Shown here: piece after piece, positions 29,296-36,634 of the stretch
How positions within the stretch are numbered: the stretch's first letter is position 1
Layout of the letters: every line of letters starts with the position of its first letter
NCBI RefSeq assembly: GCF_014199525.1
Contig: NZ_JACHNU010000006.1
Location: 124,001 to 188,000, forward strand
Direction of reading: 5' to 3'
DNA length: 64,000 nucleotides
Origin: Conexibacter arvalis
GTDB lineage: Bacteria; Actinomycetota; Thermoleophilia; Solirubrobacterales; Solirubrobacteraceae
The notes under the pieces: generated by a model
The model's input: only the letters and a program-made list of their open reading frames with translations
Told to the model about the DNA's origin: nothing
The model's database searches: none
Position numbers and translations under genes: made by a program

Positions 29296-31476
29296 ATCTC
29301 GACCGCCCGCTCCCTGCTGACGCTCGCCGCCGGTCACCGCGCGAAGTTCGCGGTCGTCGCGGTCTGGGTCGCGCTCGTCGCGGCCTTCGGCTCGTTCGCC
29401 GGCAAGCTGACCGACGTCGAGGAGAACGATCCCGTCTCGTTCCTGCCGGGCTCGGCCGAGTCGGTCCAGGCACTCGAGGCGGTCGACCGCTTCCCCTCCG
29501 GCGACCGGGCGCAGGCGGTGATCGTCTACCACCGCGACGGCGGGCTGACCGCCGCCGACCGTGCGGCGATCGCCCGCGACCGCGCCTCGCTCAACGCCGA
29601 TCCGCCGCCGGCGACGGCGCCGATCCCGCCGGCGATCCCCTCCAGAGACGGCCGCGCCGCCCTGCTGATCGCCTCGATCGACACGAGCGACCGCGTCGAC
29701 GAGGACCTGCTGATAGGCGCGACCGACGAGCTGCGCGACCGTGTCGCGGAGGGCGTGCCGGCCGGCCTGGTCGTGAAGGTCAGCGGCCCGGCCGGCTTCT
29801 CGACCGACGCCGTCAAGGTCTTCGAGCAGATCAACGGCACGCTGCTGCTGGCGACCGCGTCGCTCGTCTTCGTGCTGCTGATCCTGATCTACCGCAGCCC
29901 GATCTTCTGGGCGATCCCGCTCGTCACCGTGCTGTTCGCCGAGGTGCTGTCGCGCGGGATCGGCTATTGGCTGGCGAAGGCCGGCGTGACGATCAACGGC
30001 CAGACCTCGGGCGTCCTGTCGGTGCTCGTCTTCGGCGTCGGGACCGACTACGCGCTGCTGCTGGTCGCCCGCTATCGCGAGGAGCTGCGCCGCCACGAGG
30101 ACAAGCACGAGGCGGCCGCGATCGCGCTGCGCCGCGCCGGCCCCGCCGTCTTCGCCTCCGGCATGACGGTGATCGCCGCGCTGCTGTGCCTGTCGCTCGC
30201 CGAGGTCAACGGGACCGCGGGCCTCGGCCCGGTCGGCGCCTTCGGCGTCGCGCTCGCGATGCTCGCGATGCTGACGCTGCTGCCGGCGCTGCTGGCGATC
30301 ACCGGCCGGCGCGCCTTCTGGCCGTTCGTCCCCCACTTCGGCGACGCCGGCACCGACGAGACGCATGGCCTCTGGCGCAGGCTCGGCGAGCGGATCCGGC
30401 CGCGCCCGCGACGGGTCTGGATCGGCACGACCGTCGCGCTGCTCGTGCTCTGCCTGGGCCTGACGCAGATGAACTCCGACCTCACGAGCGGCAACGCCTT
30501 CCGCGGCGACGTCGAGTCGGTCGAGGGCCAGGAGCTGATCGCGCAGTCGTTCCCGGCCGGCGCCAACGCGCCGACCAACGTGATCGTGCCGCCCGGAGGC
30601 GGCGGCCCGGCGGCCGGCGCGGCGCGGGTCGCGGCGGTCGGAAGAGCGGCCGCCGGCGTCGACGGGGTCGCCGCCGTGCTGCCGGTCGAGCGCGACCCCG
30701 ACGAGGGGACGCTGCTGCACGTGACGCTGGAGGCCGAGCCCTACAGCGAGCGGGCGTTCGACGTGATCGAGCCGCTGCGCGGCGCCGTCAAGGCCGCCGG
30801 CGGCGACGCGGTGCTCGTCGGCGGGCCCACGGCCGAGGAGCGCGACCTGCGCGTGTCGACCGCGCGCGACAACCGCCTGATCGTCCCGATCGTGCTCGTC
30901 GTCGTCTTCCTGATCCTCGCCGCCGTGCTGCGCGCGCTGCTGCTGCCGCTGCTCCTGATGGCGACGGTGATCCTCTCCTACGCCGCCGCGCTGGGGATCG
31001 GCGCCTTCTTCTTCATGGAGGTGTTCGGCTTCGACGGGATCGACCCGGCGCTGCCGCTGTTCGCGTTCATCTTCCTGGTCGCGCTCGGGGTCGACTACAA
31101 CATCTTCCTGATGGCGCGGGTGCGCGAGGAGGCGCACGCCCACGGGACGCGGCTCGGCGTCGTGCGCGGGCTGGCGGTCACCGGCGCGGTCATCACCTCG
31201 GCCGGGATCGTGCTCGCCGGCACCTTCTCGACGCTGGCGGTGCTGCCGCTCGTCGTGCTGACCGAGATCGGCTTCACGATCGCGATCGGCGTCCTGCTCG
31301 ACACCTTCGTCGTGCGCTCGATCCTCGTGCCGGCGCTGGCGCTCGACGTCGGCGACCGCGTCTGGTGGCCGTCGGCGCTCGCTCACCGCGCCGCGCGGCC
31401 CGACGACGAGCGCGAGGAGGGTCCGGAGCCGGCCGCGGCCGAGACGGCCGGCTCAGGCTCCGGCGGCGCGGCCTAG
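29296..31476 (+). CDS. MmpL-family RND transporter
   Basis: About 726 residues with 12 predicted membrane helices. Helix 1 is KFAVVAVWVALVAAFGSF (~16-33), then an extracytoplasmic domain, helices 2-6 (LLLATASLVFVLLILIYRSP, FGVGTDYALLLVARYREEL, GMTVIAALLCLSL), a second external domain and helices 8-12 (FIFLVALGVDYNIFLMARV). The paired D-Y motifs (GTDYALL, GVDYNIF) are the MmpL proton relay. The first ATG/GTG in frame is GTG 29518, which would remove helix 1. Homology and the leaderless TAGCAT point to an ATC start at 29296; CTG 29311 is the alternative. Likely exports lipids or hydrophobic compounds. It ends in a CTAG overlap with glnA. Confidence 0.9.
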   Translation: MSTARSLLTLAAGHRAKFAVVAVWVALVAAFGSFAGKLTDVEENDPVSFLPGSAESVQALEAVDRFPSGDRAQAVIVYHRDGGLTAADRAAIARDRASLNADPPPATAPIPPAIPSRDGRAALLIASIDTSDRVDEDLLIGATDELRDRVAEGVPAGLVVKVSGPAGFSTDAVKVFEQINGTLLLATASLVFVLLILIYRSPIFWAIPLVTVLFAEVLSRGIGYWLAKAGVTINGQTSGVLSVLVFGVGTDYALLLVARYREELRRHEDKHEAAAIALRRAGPAVFASGMTVIAALLCLSLAEVNGTAGLGPVGAFGVALAMLAMLTLLPALLAITGRRAFWPFVPHFGDAGTDETHGLWRRLGERIRPRPRRVWIGTTVALLVLCLGLTQMNSDLTSGNAFRGDVESVEGQELIAQSFPAGANAPTNVIVPPGGGGPAAGAARVAAVGRAAAGVDGVAAVLPVERDPDEGTLLHVTLEAEPYSERAFDVIEPLRGAVKAAGGDAVLVGGPTAEERDLRVSTARDNRLIVPIVLVVVFLILAAVLRALLLPLLLMATVILSYAAALGIGAFFFMEVFGFDGIDPALPLFAFIFLVALGVDYNIFLMARVREEAHAHGTRLGVVRGLAVTGAVITSAGIVLAGTFSTLAVLPLVVLTEIGFTIAIGVLLDTFVVRSILVPALALDVGDRVWWPSALAHRAARPDDEREEGPEPAAAETAGSGSGGAA

Positions 31477-32816
31477 AGGATCGGCAGGTAGCGGTCGAGC
31501 TCCCACTGCGTGACCTGCACGCGGTAGTCGTCCCACTCCTGCCGCTTGATCTCGACGAAGCGGTTGAACATGTGCTCGCCGAGCGTGCGCAGCACCAGCT
31601 CGGAGTCGGCCGTCAGCTCGATCGCCTCGCCGAGCGTCTCGGGCAGCTGCTCGATGCCGAGCCGGCGCCGCTCGTCGGGCGCGAGGTGGTAGAGGTTCTT
31701 CTCCATCGGCTCCGGCAGCTCGTAGCCGTGCTCGATCCCCTCCAGGCCGGCCTGCAGCAGCACCGCGAAGGTCAGGTACGGATTGCAGGCGGGGTCGGGG
31801 CAGCGCAGCTCCATCCGCGTCGTCTGCTCCTTGCCGGGGTGGTACATCGGCACGCGCACGAGCGCCGAGCGGTTGCGGCGCGACCAGGCGAGGTAGGTCG
31901 GCGCCTCGTAGCCGGGGACGAGCCGCTTGTAGGAGTTGACCCACTGGGCGAAGATCGCGCTCATCTCGCGCGAGTGGCGCAGCTGGCCGGCGATGAACGC
32001 CTTGCCGACGTCGGACAGGTAGTACTGGTCGTTGGCGTCGTAGAAGGCGTTCTTGCCGTCCTTGAAGAGCGACAGGTGGGTGTGCATGCCCGAGCCGTTC
32101 TCGCCGAACAGCGGCTTCGGCATGAAGCTCGCGTGGAGGCCGTACTTGCGCGCGTACTCCTTGACCGTGATGCGGTAGGTCATGCAGTCGTCGGCCATCT
32201 TCAGCGCCGAGGCGTAGCGCATGTCGATCTCGTGCTGGGAGGGGCCGACCTCGTGGTGGGTGTACTCGACGTGGATGCCGAGCTGCTCGAGCGCGAGAAC
32301 CGTCTCGCGGCGCAGGTCGGAGCCGGCGTCGAGCGTCGTCAGGTCGAAGTAGCCGCCCTCGTCGAGCGGCGTCGGGTCCTTCGTGTCCTTGAAGTAGAAG
32401 AACTCCAGCTCGGGGCCGACCATGAAGTCGTCGAAGCCGAGCGCCTTCGCGCGCTCGAGCGCGCGCCGCAGGACGTGGCGGGGATCGCCCTCGTACGGGG
32501 TCTGCTCCGGGGTCTGGATGTCGCAGAACATGCGCGCGACGCCCTGCTCCTCCGGCCGCCACGGAAGCACGGCGAAGGTGCTCGCGTCGGGCATCGCGAT
32601 CATGTCCGACTCCTCGACCGCATTGAAGCCGGTGATCGAGGAGCCGTCGAAGCCCATCCCGCCCTCGAAGGCGTCCGGCAGCTCGCTGGAGTTGATCGAG
32701 AACGCCTTCAGCTGTCCCAGGATGTCGGTGAACCAGAGCCGGATGAAGCGGATGTCGCGTTCTTGGACGAGACGCAGCACGTCGTCGGGCGTCAGCGGCG
32801 TGGCGGCGTCGGTCAT
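31473..32816 (-). CDS. glnA: glutamine synthetase type I
   Basis: 447 residues: glutamate + NH3 + ATP gives glutamine. Landmarks: GFDGSSITGF (beta-grasp latch), MVGPELEFFYF and GPSQHEIDMRY (metal-ligand Glu/His), NGSGMHTHLSLF (glutamate/ATP site), RVPMYHPGKEQTTRMELRCPDPACNPYL (read in pieces, active-site Arg), and C-terminal MEKNLYHLAPDERRRLGI. A Tyr occurs at the adenylylation-loop position, but the surrounding NLYHL differs from the classic NLYDLPP; length and loop fit the GSI-alpha branch. ATG chosen at 32816 with AGGAG eight bases upstream. The stop shares CTAG with the MmpL stop. Confidence 0.96.
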   Translation of the reverse strand: MTDAATPLTPDDVLRLVQERDIRFIRLWFTDILGQLKAFSINSSELPDAFEGGMGFDGSSITGFNAVEESDMIAMPDASTFAVLPWRPEEQGVARMFCDIQTPEQTPYEGDPRHVLRRALERAKALGFDDFMVGPELEFFYFKDTKDPTPLDEGGYFDLTTLDAGSDLRRETVLALEQLGIHVEYTHHEVGPSQHEIDMRYASALKMADDCMTYRITVKEYARKYGLHASFMPKPLFGENGSGMHTHLSLFKDGKNAFYDANDQYYLSDVGKAFIAGQLRHSREMSAIFAQWVNSYKRLVPGYEAPTYLAWSRRNRSALVRVPMYHPGKEQTTRMELRCPDPACNPYLTFAVLLQAGLEGIEHGYELPEPMEKNLYHLAPDERRRLGIEQLPETLGEAIELTADSELVLRTLGEHMFNRFVEIKRQEWDDYRVQVTQWELDRYLPIL

Positions 32817-32863
32817 GGTCGGGGCTCCTGGTGCGGGATCGGCGTTGCGACGGGCCACGGAGC

Positions 32864-33277
32864 TTACTCCGCGCGCTCGTCGCCACAGGGGGGCAGCCAG
32901 CGCTGCGCCCACGCCTCCAGCGCGCCGAGCGCCGGCTCCAGCTCGCGGCCCATCGGGGTCAGCGCGTACTCGACCCGCGGCGGGCGCCCCGGCAGCTCCG
33001 TGCGCACGACGACGCCGCGCGCCTCCAGCTCCTTCATCCGCTCCGACAGCAGCCGGTCCGACAGCTGCGGGACGGCGTGGGCGATCTCGGTGAAGCGCAG
33101 CGGCGAGCGGTGCATCAGCACCCGCACGATCGCGCCGGTCCAGCGCTTGCCGAGGAACTCGATCGCCTCGTGGTACTGAGGGCAGCAGGCGGCCGCGGGC
33201 ACGGCGGCCGCCGGCTCGGCAGCCGCCGCGCTCGGCGCACGGCGCGCCGCGGATCGCTGCTCGTGCTCGACCGCCAT
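32864..33277 (-). CDS. HxlR-family transcriptional regulator
   Basis: 137 residues. Ala-rich N-terminal extension (~30 residues), then the winged helix-turn-helix: CCPQYHEAIEFLGKRWTGAI, MHRSPLRFTEIAHAVPQLSD, RLLSERMKELEARGVV, and the wing RVEYALTPMGREL. The Cys pair at the domain start is a common place for redox sensing in this family. It lies 32 bases downstream of the AhpD-like gene on the same strand, a typical pairing of HxlR with redox/electrophile genes. An inverted repeat (33996-34014) upstream of the pair could be its operator. Confidence 0.93.
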   Translation of the reverse strand: MAVEHEQRSAARRAPSAAAAEPAAAVPAAACCPQYHEAIEFLGKRWTGAIVRVLMHRSPLRFTEIAHAVPQLSDRLLSERMKELEARGVVVRTELPGRPPRVEYALTPMGRELEPALGALEAWAQRWLPPCGDERAE

Positions 33278-33309
33278 GCGATCGATGGTACGGCGTTTCG
33301 GGCGCTGCG

Positions 33310-33870
33310 TCAGGCGGCGGCGAGCGTGCGCGTGCCCTCGACCGAGCCGTCGACCGGCACCTCGCCGGCGACGTTCACCATCGCCGCCAGCGACTCCAGC
33401 GCGACGACGGCGATCGCCTCGAGGATCTCCTCGTCTCCCCAGCCGGCCTCGCGAGCCGCCTCGTGCAGGTGCATCGGCGGCCTGCCCTCGACGACGAGCG
33501 CCCGCAGGTACTGGAGCAGCGCCTCCTCGCGCGGGTCTGCGGAGGAGAACTCGCGTGCGAGCGCGACCTCGTCGAGGCCCAGCCCGGCGGCGCGGGCGGT
33601 GCGCGCATGCATCGCGACGCCCGGCTCCGAGCCGTGGTGCTCGGCGACCGCGAGCGCGATCCGCTCCTGTGTCGCCGGGTCGAGATGGCCGTGGCGCAGC
33701 TCTGAGCGGAAGCGGGCGTAGCCGCGCAGGGCGGCCGGCGAGCCGGCCAGCGCGCCGACGAAGTTGGGCAGCTGCCCGCCGGTGGCGAGCGCGCCCTTGA
33801 GGATCGGGACCGAGGCTTCCGGGGCGGTCAGCTCGTCGTGGATCTGGAACCGGCTCATCGGCGTCTTCAT
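33310..33870 (-). CDS. carboxymuconolactone decarboxylase/AhpD-like protein without CxxC
   Basis: 186 residues, all-helical CMD fold: GQLPNFVGALAGSPAALRGYARFRSEL, then ERIALAVAEHHGSEPGVAMHARTARAAGLGLDEVALAREFSS (read in pieces). AhpD-like members normally have GC-x2-C-x3-H at this point; here it is GSEPGVAMH, so both redox Cys are absent while the His remains. It therefore should not act as a classic peroxidase. ATG at 33870 or four codons later. First gene of a two-gene unit with hxlR. Confidence 0.85.
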   Translation of the reverse strand: MKTPMSRFQIHDELTAPEASVPILKGALATGGQLPNFVGALAGSPAALRGYARFRSELRHGHLDPATQERIALAVAEHHGSEPGVAMHARTARAAGLGLDEVALAREFSSADPREEALLQYLRALVVEGRPPMHLHEAAREAGWGDEEILEAIAVVALESLAAMVNVAGEVPVDGSVEGTRTLAAA

Positions 33871-33995
33871 GGCATCACCAGGGGCGTCCGGAGGGCGCGC
33901 CGGGCGGTGCTTGGAGAGGCACCCGGCGCGACACTGTGAGGGGGAGCGTGCTCGGTTGGAGCGATCGGGTGCAGCTCCTTATACGGTCGCCACCT

Positions 33996-34014
33996 AAACC
34001 GCGGATCACGGTTT
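33996..34014. promoter_or_regulatory. inverted repeat AAACCG-N7-CGGTTT
   Basis: Perfect six-base arms in the ~180-bp AT-richer spacer upstream of the AhpD-like/HxlR unit. Candidate HxlR operator; it lies 126 bases before the first ATG, so a promoter further upstream or binding at a distance would be needed. Confidence 0.35.
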
Positions 34015-34050
34015 GATGTGCGCCAGGTATGCGCTCTCGGTGCGCGGCCG

Positions 34051-34314
34051 TCAGGCGCCCGAGGCGGTGATGATCGCGACGGCGATCAGGAAGACGCCCA
34101 TCAGCACCGCCCACATCGCGGCGCGGTCGGGGCGGCTGCCGACGAGGCGGTCGCTCGCGCTGCGGGGGCGATGACGCCGGGCGCGGGTCTCGTACTCGTA
34201 GTCGTGGCGGCGCGTCGGGGGCGGCGCGACCTGGCCCCTGATGACGATCGTACGGCGCTCGCCCTGCTGTGAGTCGGCTTGGCCGCGTCGCGGCGGAGCC
34301 TGTGCGGTTGGCAT
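34051..34314 (-). CDS. 87-residue membrane protein controlled by a c-di-AMP riboswitch
   Basis: A hydrophilic, strongly basic N-terminal part (~1-65, with RRTIVIRGQVAPPPTRR and ETRARRHRPRSASDR) precedes one C-terminal helix, AAMWAVLMGVFLIAVAIITA (~65-84). This looks like a tail-anchored or single-span cytoplasm-facing protein. No signal peptide and no known domain. GAGGA lies about 10 bases before the ATG, immediately downstream of a ydaO-type aptamer (34337-34465). Known targets of this riboswitch are cell-wall hydrolases, K+/osmolyte transport and related genes, so a role in envelope or turgor control is inferred only from the switch. Confidence 0.75.
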   Translation of the reverse strand: MPTAQAPPRRGQADSQQGERRTIVIRGQVAPPPTRRHDYEYETRARRHRPRSASDRLVGSRPDRAAMWAVLMGVFLIAVAIITASGA

Positions 34315-34336
34315 CTGGTTCGATCCTCTTTCTCGG

Positions 34337-34465
34337 GCTTACGGGGTTAGCTGACGGGCTCGCGCCGAAAGAGCGGCGCTACGCGCACCTCGCGCGATTC
34401 GCCCCGATGTCGTGGGTCCCCCGCTTCCCGCGCGGCAGACGGGAATTCAGCGGCGTGACGTGGCG
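34337..34465 (-). ncRNA. cyclic di-AMP riboswitch (ydaO/yuaA class)
   Basis: On the minus strand the leader contains, in order, the conserved blocks of the ydaO aptamer: CGCCGCTGAATTCCCG near the 5' side, GGGACCCA (34420-34413), TCGGGGCGAATCG (around 34396-34407), a variable stem (GCGCCGCTCTTTCGGCGC), and the 3' block CAGCTAACCCCGTAAGC (34353-34337). Order and spacing match actinobacterial members. It ends 22 bases before the ATG of the 87-residue membrane protein, on whose mRNA it must lie. No separate terminator hairpin with U-run follows, so control of the ribosome site or of a GC-only terminator is possible. Confidence 0.85.
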
Positions 34466-34509
34466 ATCCTACCAACGGGCTGCGGCTTTTTGCCGGCATT
34501 CAGTCGATC

Positions 34510-35973
34510 TTATGGAGAGCGGCGGTCGGAAGGCCGTGCCGGGTAGTGCCCGAGCTTCTTCGCGGGCGGCAGCAGGTCGGTGAACGACGGCGGGAAGCTG
34601 CCGCCCGGCTCCATGTGCCAGACGGAGCTGATCGCGTCGCCGCGGGGCGCTCCGACGACGGTCCCGTCGGCGAAGAGCGCGAGCACGTAGTCGCTGTCGC
34701 GGCGGTATGCCCGCTGCGGGAGGCCGGCCTGCTCGCAGAGCTCGCGCAGCGTCACCGCGCCGATGCCTATCCGCGGTCTGCCGCTCGGTCTCGCCGGCAG
34801 CTCGGCGCCGCGGCAGACCGCTGCGGGCGCGACGGGGCCGCGGCCGCGGACGACCGGGACGGCCCGGTCGACGACCTCGCCCGCGCCGTCGCGCAGGACC
34901 GCCTCCCCCGGGTAGCGGCTCGCGAGCGATCCGCGCAGCACCGTGGCGGCGGCGTTGCCCGTGACGGTGACCCGCACGGTGCGCTCCGGCGAGCGGCTCG
35001 GACCGTACCGCTCCGCCGGGTAGCGGTATGCGACGGAGGCGACCCCGTCCGGGACCAGCTGCACCTGGAGCGAGCGCATCCGGCCGCCGTCGTCGCGGTC
35101 GTCGCGGTCGTCGTGGTCGCCGGGCCCGGCGCGCAGGCCCCACGCGACGTACCAGGCGCGCCCGTCGCCCAGAGCCGTCCGGGTCACGCCGTACGGGTAC
35201 TGGACCGGCCGGTCGCGGGCGTCGGTGAGGATCACGAGCGCGGCCGTCGGGGACGCAGCCGACCGGTCGGCTGCTGCCGTCGCGCCGGCCGCCTCGCCGT
35301 CGTCGGAGGCGGAATCGCCGCCGGTGCCCGCCGTGCCCGCCGCCGGCTGCACAGGCGCGAGGTACACGCGGTGGCCGCCGGCCGCGGGGATCGCGGCGAC
35401 GCGGCGGACGGCGGCCGCCTCGACGGTGCCCCGATATGGCGGGTCCGCCCTCCGCGCCGCCGCTCGCGCCGCAGCGACCACGCGCGGCGGGGCGTCGCCG
35501 GCGCGCTGGTCGCGTCGCAGCACGCCGAGCAGCGCGGGCAGCGTGCCCGGCCGGTCGCGCGCGGCGTGCTCCTCCGGCGGAGCGCCGCCGCCCCACAGCG
35601 CGGCGACCGCCGCGATCGCGACGAGCGCGACGAGGCCGGTCGCGGTCGCGACCCGCGTGCGGGCCGGGCGGCCGGTCGCGCGGGCGCGAGCGGGGCGGGC
35701 GCGGGTGGCGCGCGCGGCGGCGGTGCGGGCGGCGCGGGCGGCGGCGGTGCGAGCGCGGGTGGCACGCGCGGCGGCGGTGCGGGCGGCGCGGGCGGCGGCG
35801 GTGCGAGCGCGGGTGGCACGCGCGGTCGCGCGGACGCCGGCGGTGCCGGAGTCGGAGGCCGTGGGTTCGTGCGTCGCGTGACCGCAGGGAGCGTGGAGCC
35901 GCTCGCGCGTGGCGGCGGGGCGCTCGACCGCGTCCAGCAGGTGGTGCTCGATACGCTCGAAGTAGCCGCTCAT
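34510..35973 (-). CDS. membrane protein co-encoded with ECF sigma factor (putative anti-sigma / CU044_5270-like)
   Basis: 487 residues. Cytosolic N terminus (MSGYFERIEHHLLDAVERP) with a H-x2-C-x-H-x2-H cluster at ~28-35, which could bind metal as in zinc anti-sigma domains. An Arg/Ala repeat region (~50-110, built on an 18-residue repeat) follows, then a membrane helix VATATGLVALVAIAAVAALW (~114-133) and a ~350-residue extracytoplasmic part with no recognised enzyme motif. The ATG overlaps the sigma factor stop (ATGA), so the two are translationally coupled. By position it is the sigma factor's regulator; direct homology to RskA/ZAS is not visible. Confidence 0.7.
   Translation of the reverse strand: MSGYFERIEHHLLDAVERPAATRERLHAPCGHATHEPTASDSGTAGVRATARATRARTAAARAARTAAARATRARTAAARAARTAAARATRARPARARATGRPARTRVATATGLVALVAIAAVAALWGGGAPPEEHAARDRPGTLPALLGVLRRDQRAGDAPPRVVAAARAAARRADPPYRGTVEAAAVRRVAAIPAAGGHRVYLAPVQPAAGTAGTGGDSASDDGEAAGATAAADRSAASPTAALVILTDARDRPVQYPYGVTRTALGDGRAWYVAWGLRAGPGDHDDRDDRDDGGRMRSLQVQLVPDGVASVAYRYPAERYGPSRSPERTVRVTVTGNAAATVLRGSLASRYPGEAVLRDGAGEVVDRAVPVVRGRGPVAPAAVCRGAELPARPSGRPRIGIGAVTLRELCEQAGLPQRAYRRDSDYVLALFADGTVVGAPRGDAISSVWHMEPGGSFPPSFTDLLPPAKKLGHYPARPSDRRSP
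35701..35827. repeat. 54-bp in-frame tandem repeat (2.3 copies)
   Basis: Units 35701-35754 and 35755-35808 differ by one base, followed by a partial third. They encode 18-residue Ala/Arg units (ARTAAARAARTAAARATR) just on the cytosolic side of the membrane helix of the sigma partner. Confidence 0.9.
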
Positions 35974-36545
35974 CGTCGCTCCGTGGTCGTCTGGGTGCGC
36001 AGCCACGCGAGAGCGCGGCTGACGCGCTGGCGCACCGCGGCCTCGGAGCTGCCCTGCTCGCGCGCGATCTCCGCGTAGTCGCGCTCGTCGATCACGCGGG
36101 CTCGCAGTGCCGCCCGCTGCTGCTCGGGCAGCTCGTCGAGCAGCGCGAGCAGCCGTCCGTCGTGGGCGGCGAGCTCGTCGACGCGGTCGAGGTCGTCCTC
36201 CGCGATCGCCTCGCGCGGGATGCCGAGCCGCCGCCGGGCCCGGTCCTGCGCGCGCCCGCGGCGGCGCGACTCGCGCGCCTTGTTGCGCGCGATCCCGCAC
36301 AGCCACGGCAATGCGGTCGGATGCTCGGGGCGGTAGGCGTCGGCGGCCAGCAGCACCGTCGCGAAGACCTCCGCCGCGAGGTCGGCAGCGAGCTCGCGGT
36401 CGCGCGTCTCGCGCAGCAGTGCGGCGAGGACCGCGCCGAGGTGGCGACGGTAGAAGGCCGAGAAGGCGGCGCGGTCTCCCCCGGCCGCCGCCGCCAGCAG
36501 CTGCGCGTCGTCGCGTCGGTCGTTCGTCCCCATCACCACATACAT
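35970..36545 (-). CDS. ECF RNA polymerase sigma factor
   Basis: 191 residues with both ECF regions. Sigma-2 lies at ~15-85 (AFSAFYRRHLGAVLAALLRE, DLAAEVFATVLLAADAYRPE, ALPWLCGIARNKARESRRR with the -10-recognition helix). Sigma-4 lies at ~125-180 (LALLDELPEQQRAALRARVI, DERDYAEIAREQGSSEAAVRQRVSRAL). ATG at 36545; an internal ATG four codons later is an alternative. The promoter side carries a 40-bp perfect palindrome (36578-36617), an unusual control element for an ECF gene. It overlaps the membrane-protein gene by four bases, the standard sigma/anti-sigma order. Confidence 0.93.
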   Translation of the reverse strand: MYVVMGTNDRRDDAQLLAAAAGGDRAAFSAFYRRHLGAVLAALLRETRDRELAADLAAEVFATVLLAADAYRPEHPTALPWLCGIARNKARESRRRGRAQDRARRRLGIPREAIAEDDLDRVDELAAHDGRLLALLDELPEQQRAALRARVIDERDYAEIAREQGSSEAAVRQRVSRALAWLRTQTTTERR

Positions 36546-36577
36546 GGCGCGAGCGGCGGTCGCTGTGACGGCGACGA

Positions 36578-36617
36578 CGTCATGTCATGACACGGCCGGC
36601 CGTGTCATGACATGACG
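36578..36617. promoter_or_regulatory. 40-bp perfect palindrome made of three 10-bp palindromes
   Basis: Centre at 36597/36598, with no mismatch over 20-base arms. It is built as TGTCATGACA (36583-36592), CGGCCGGCCG (36593-36602) and TGTCATGACA (36603-36612), each self-complementary, with matching flanks. The two outer sites are exactly 20 bp apart, about two helical turns, as expected for cooperative dimer binding. It lies 33 bp upstream of the sigma factor ATG. Confidence 0.85.
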
Positions 36618-36634
36618 CGGTGGTCGAGGTCCCT

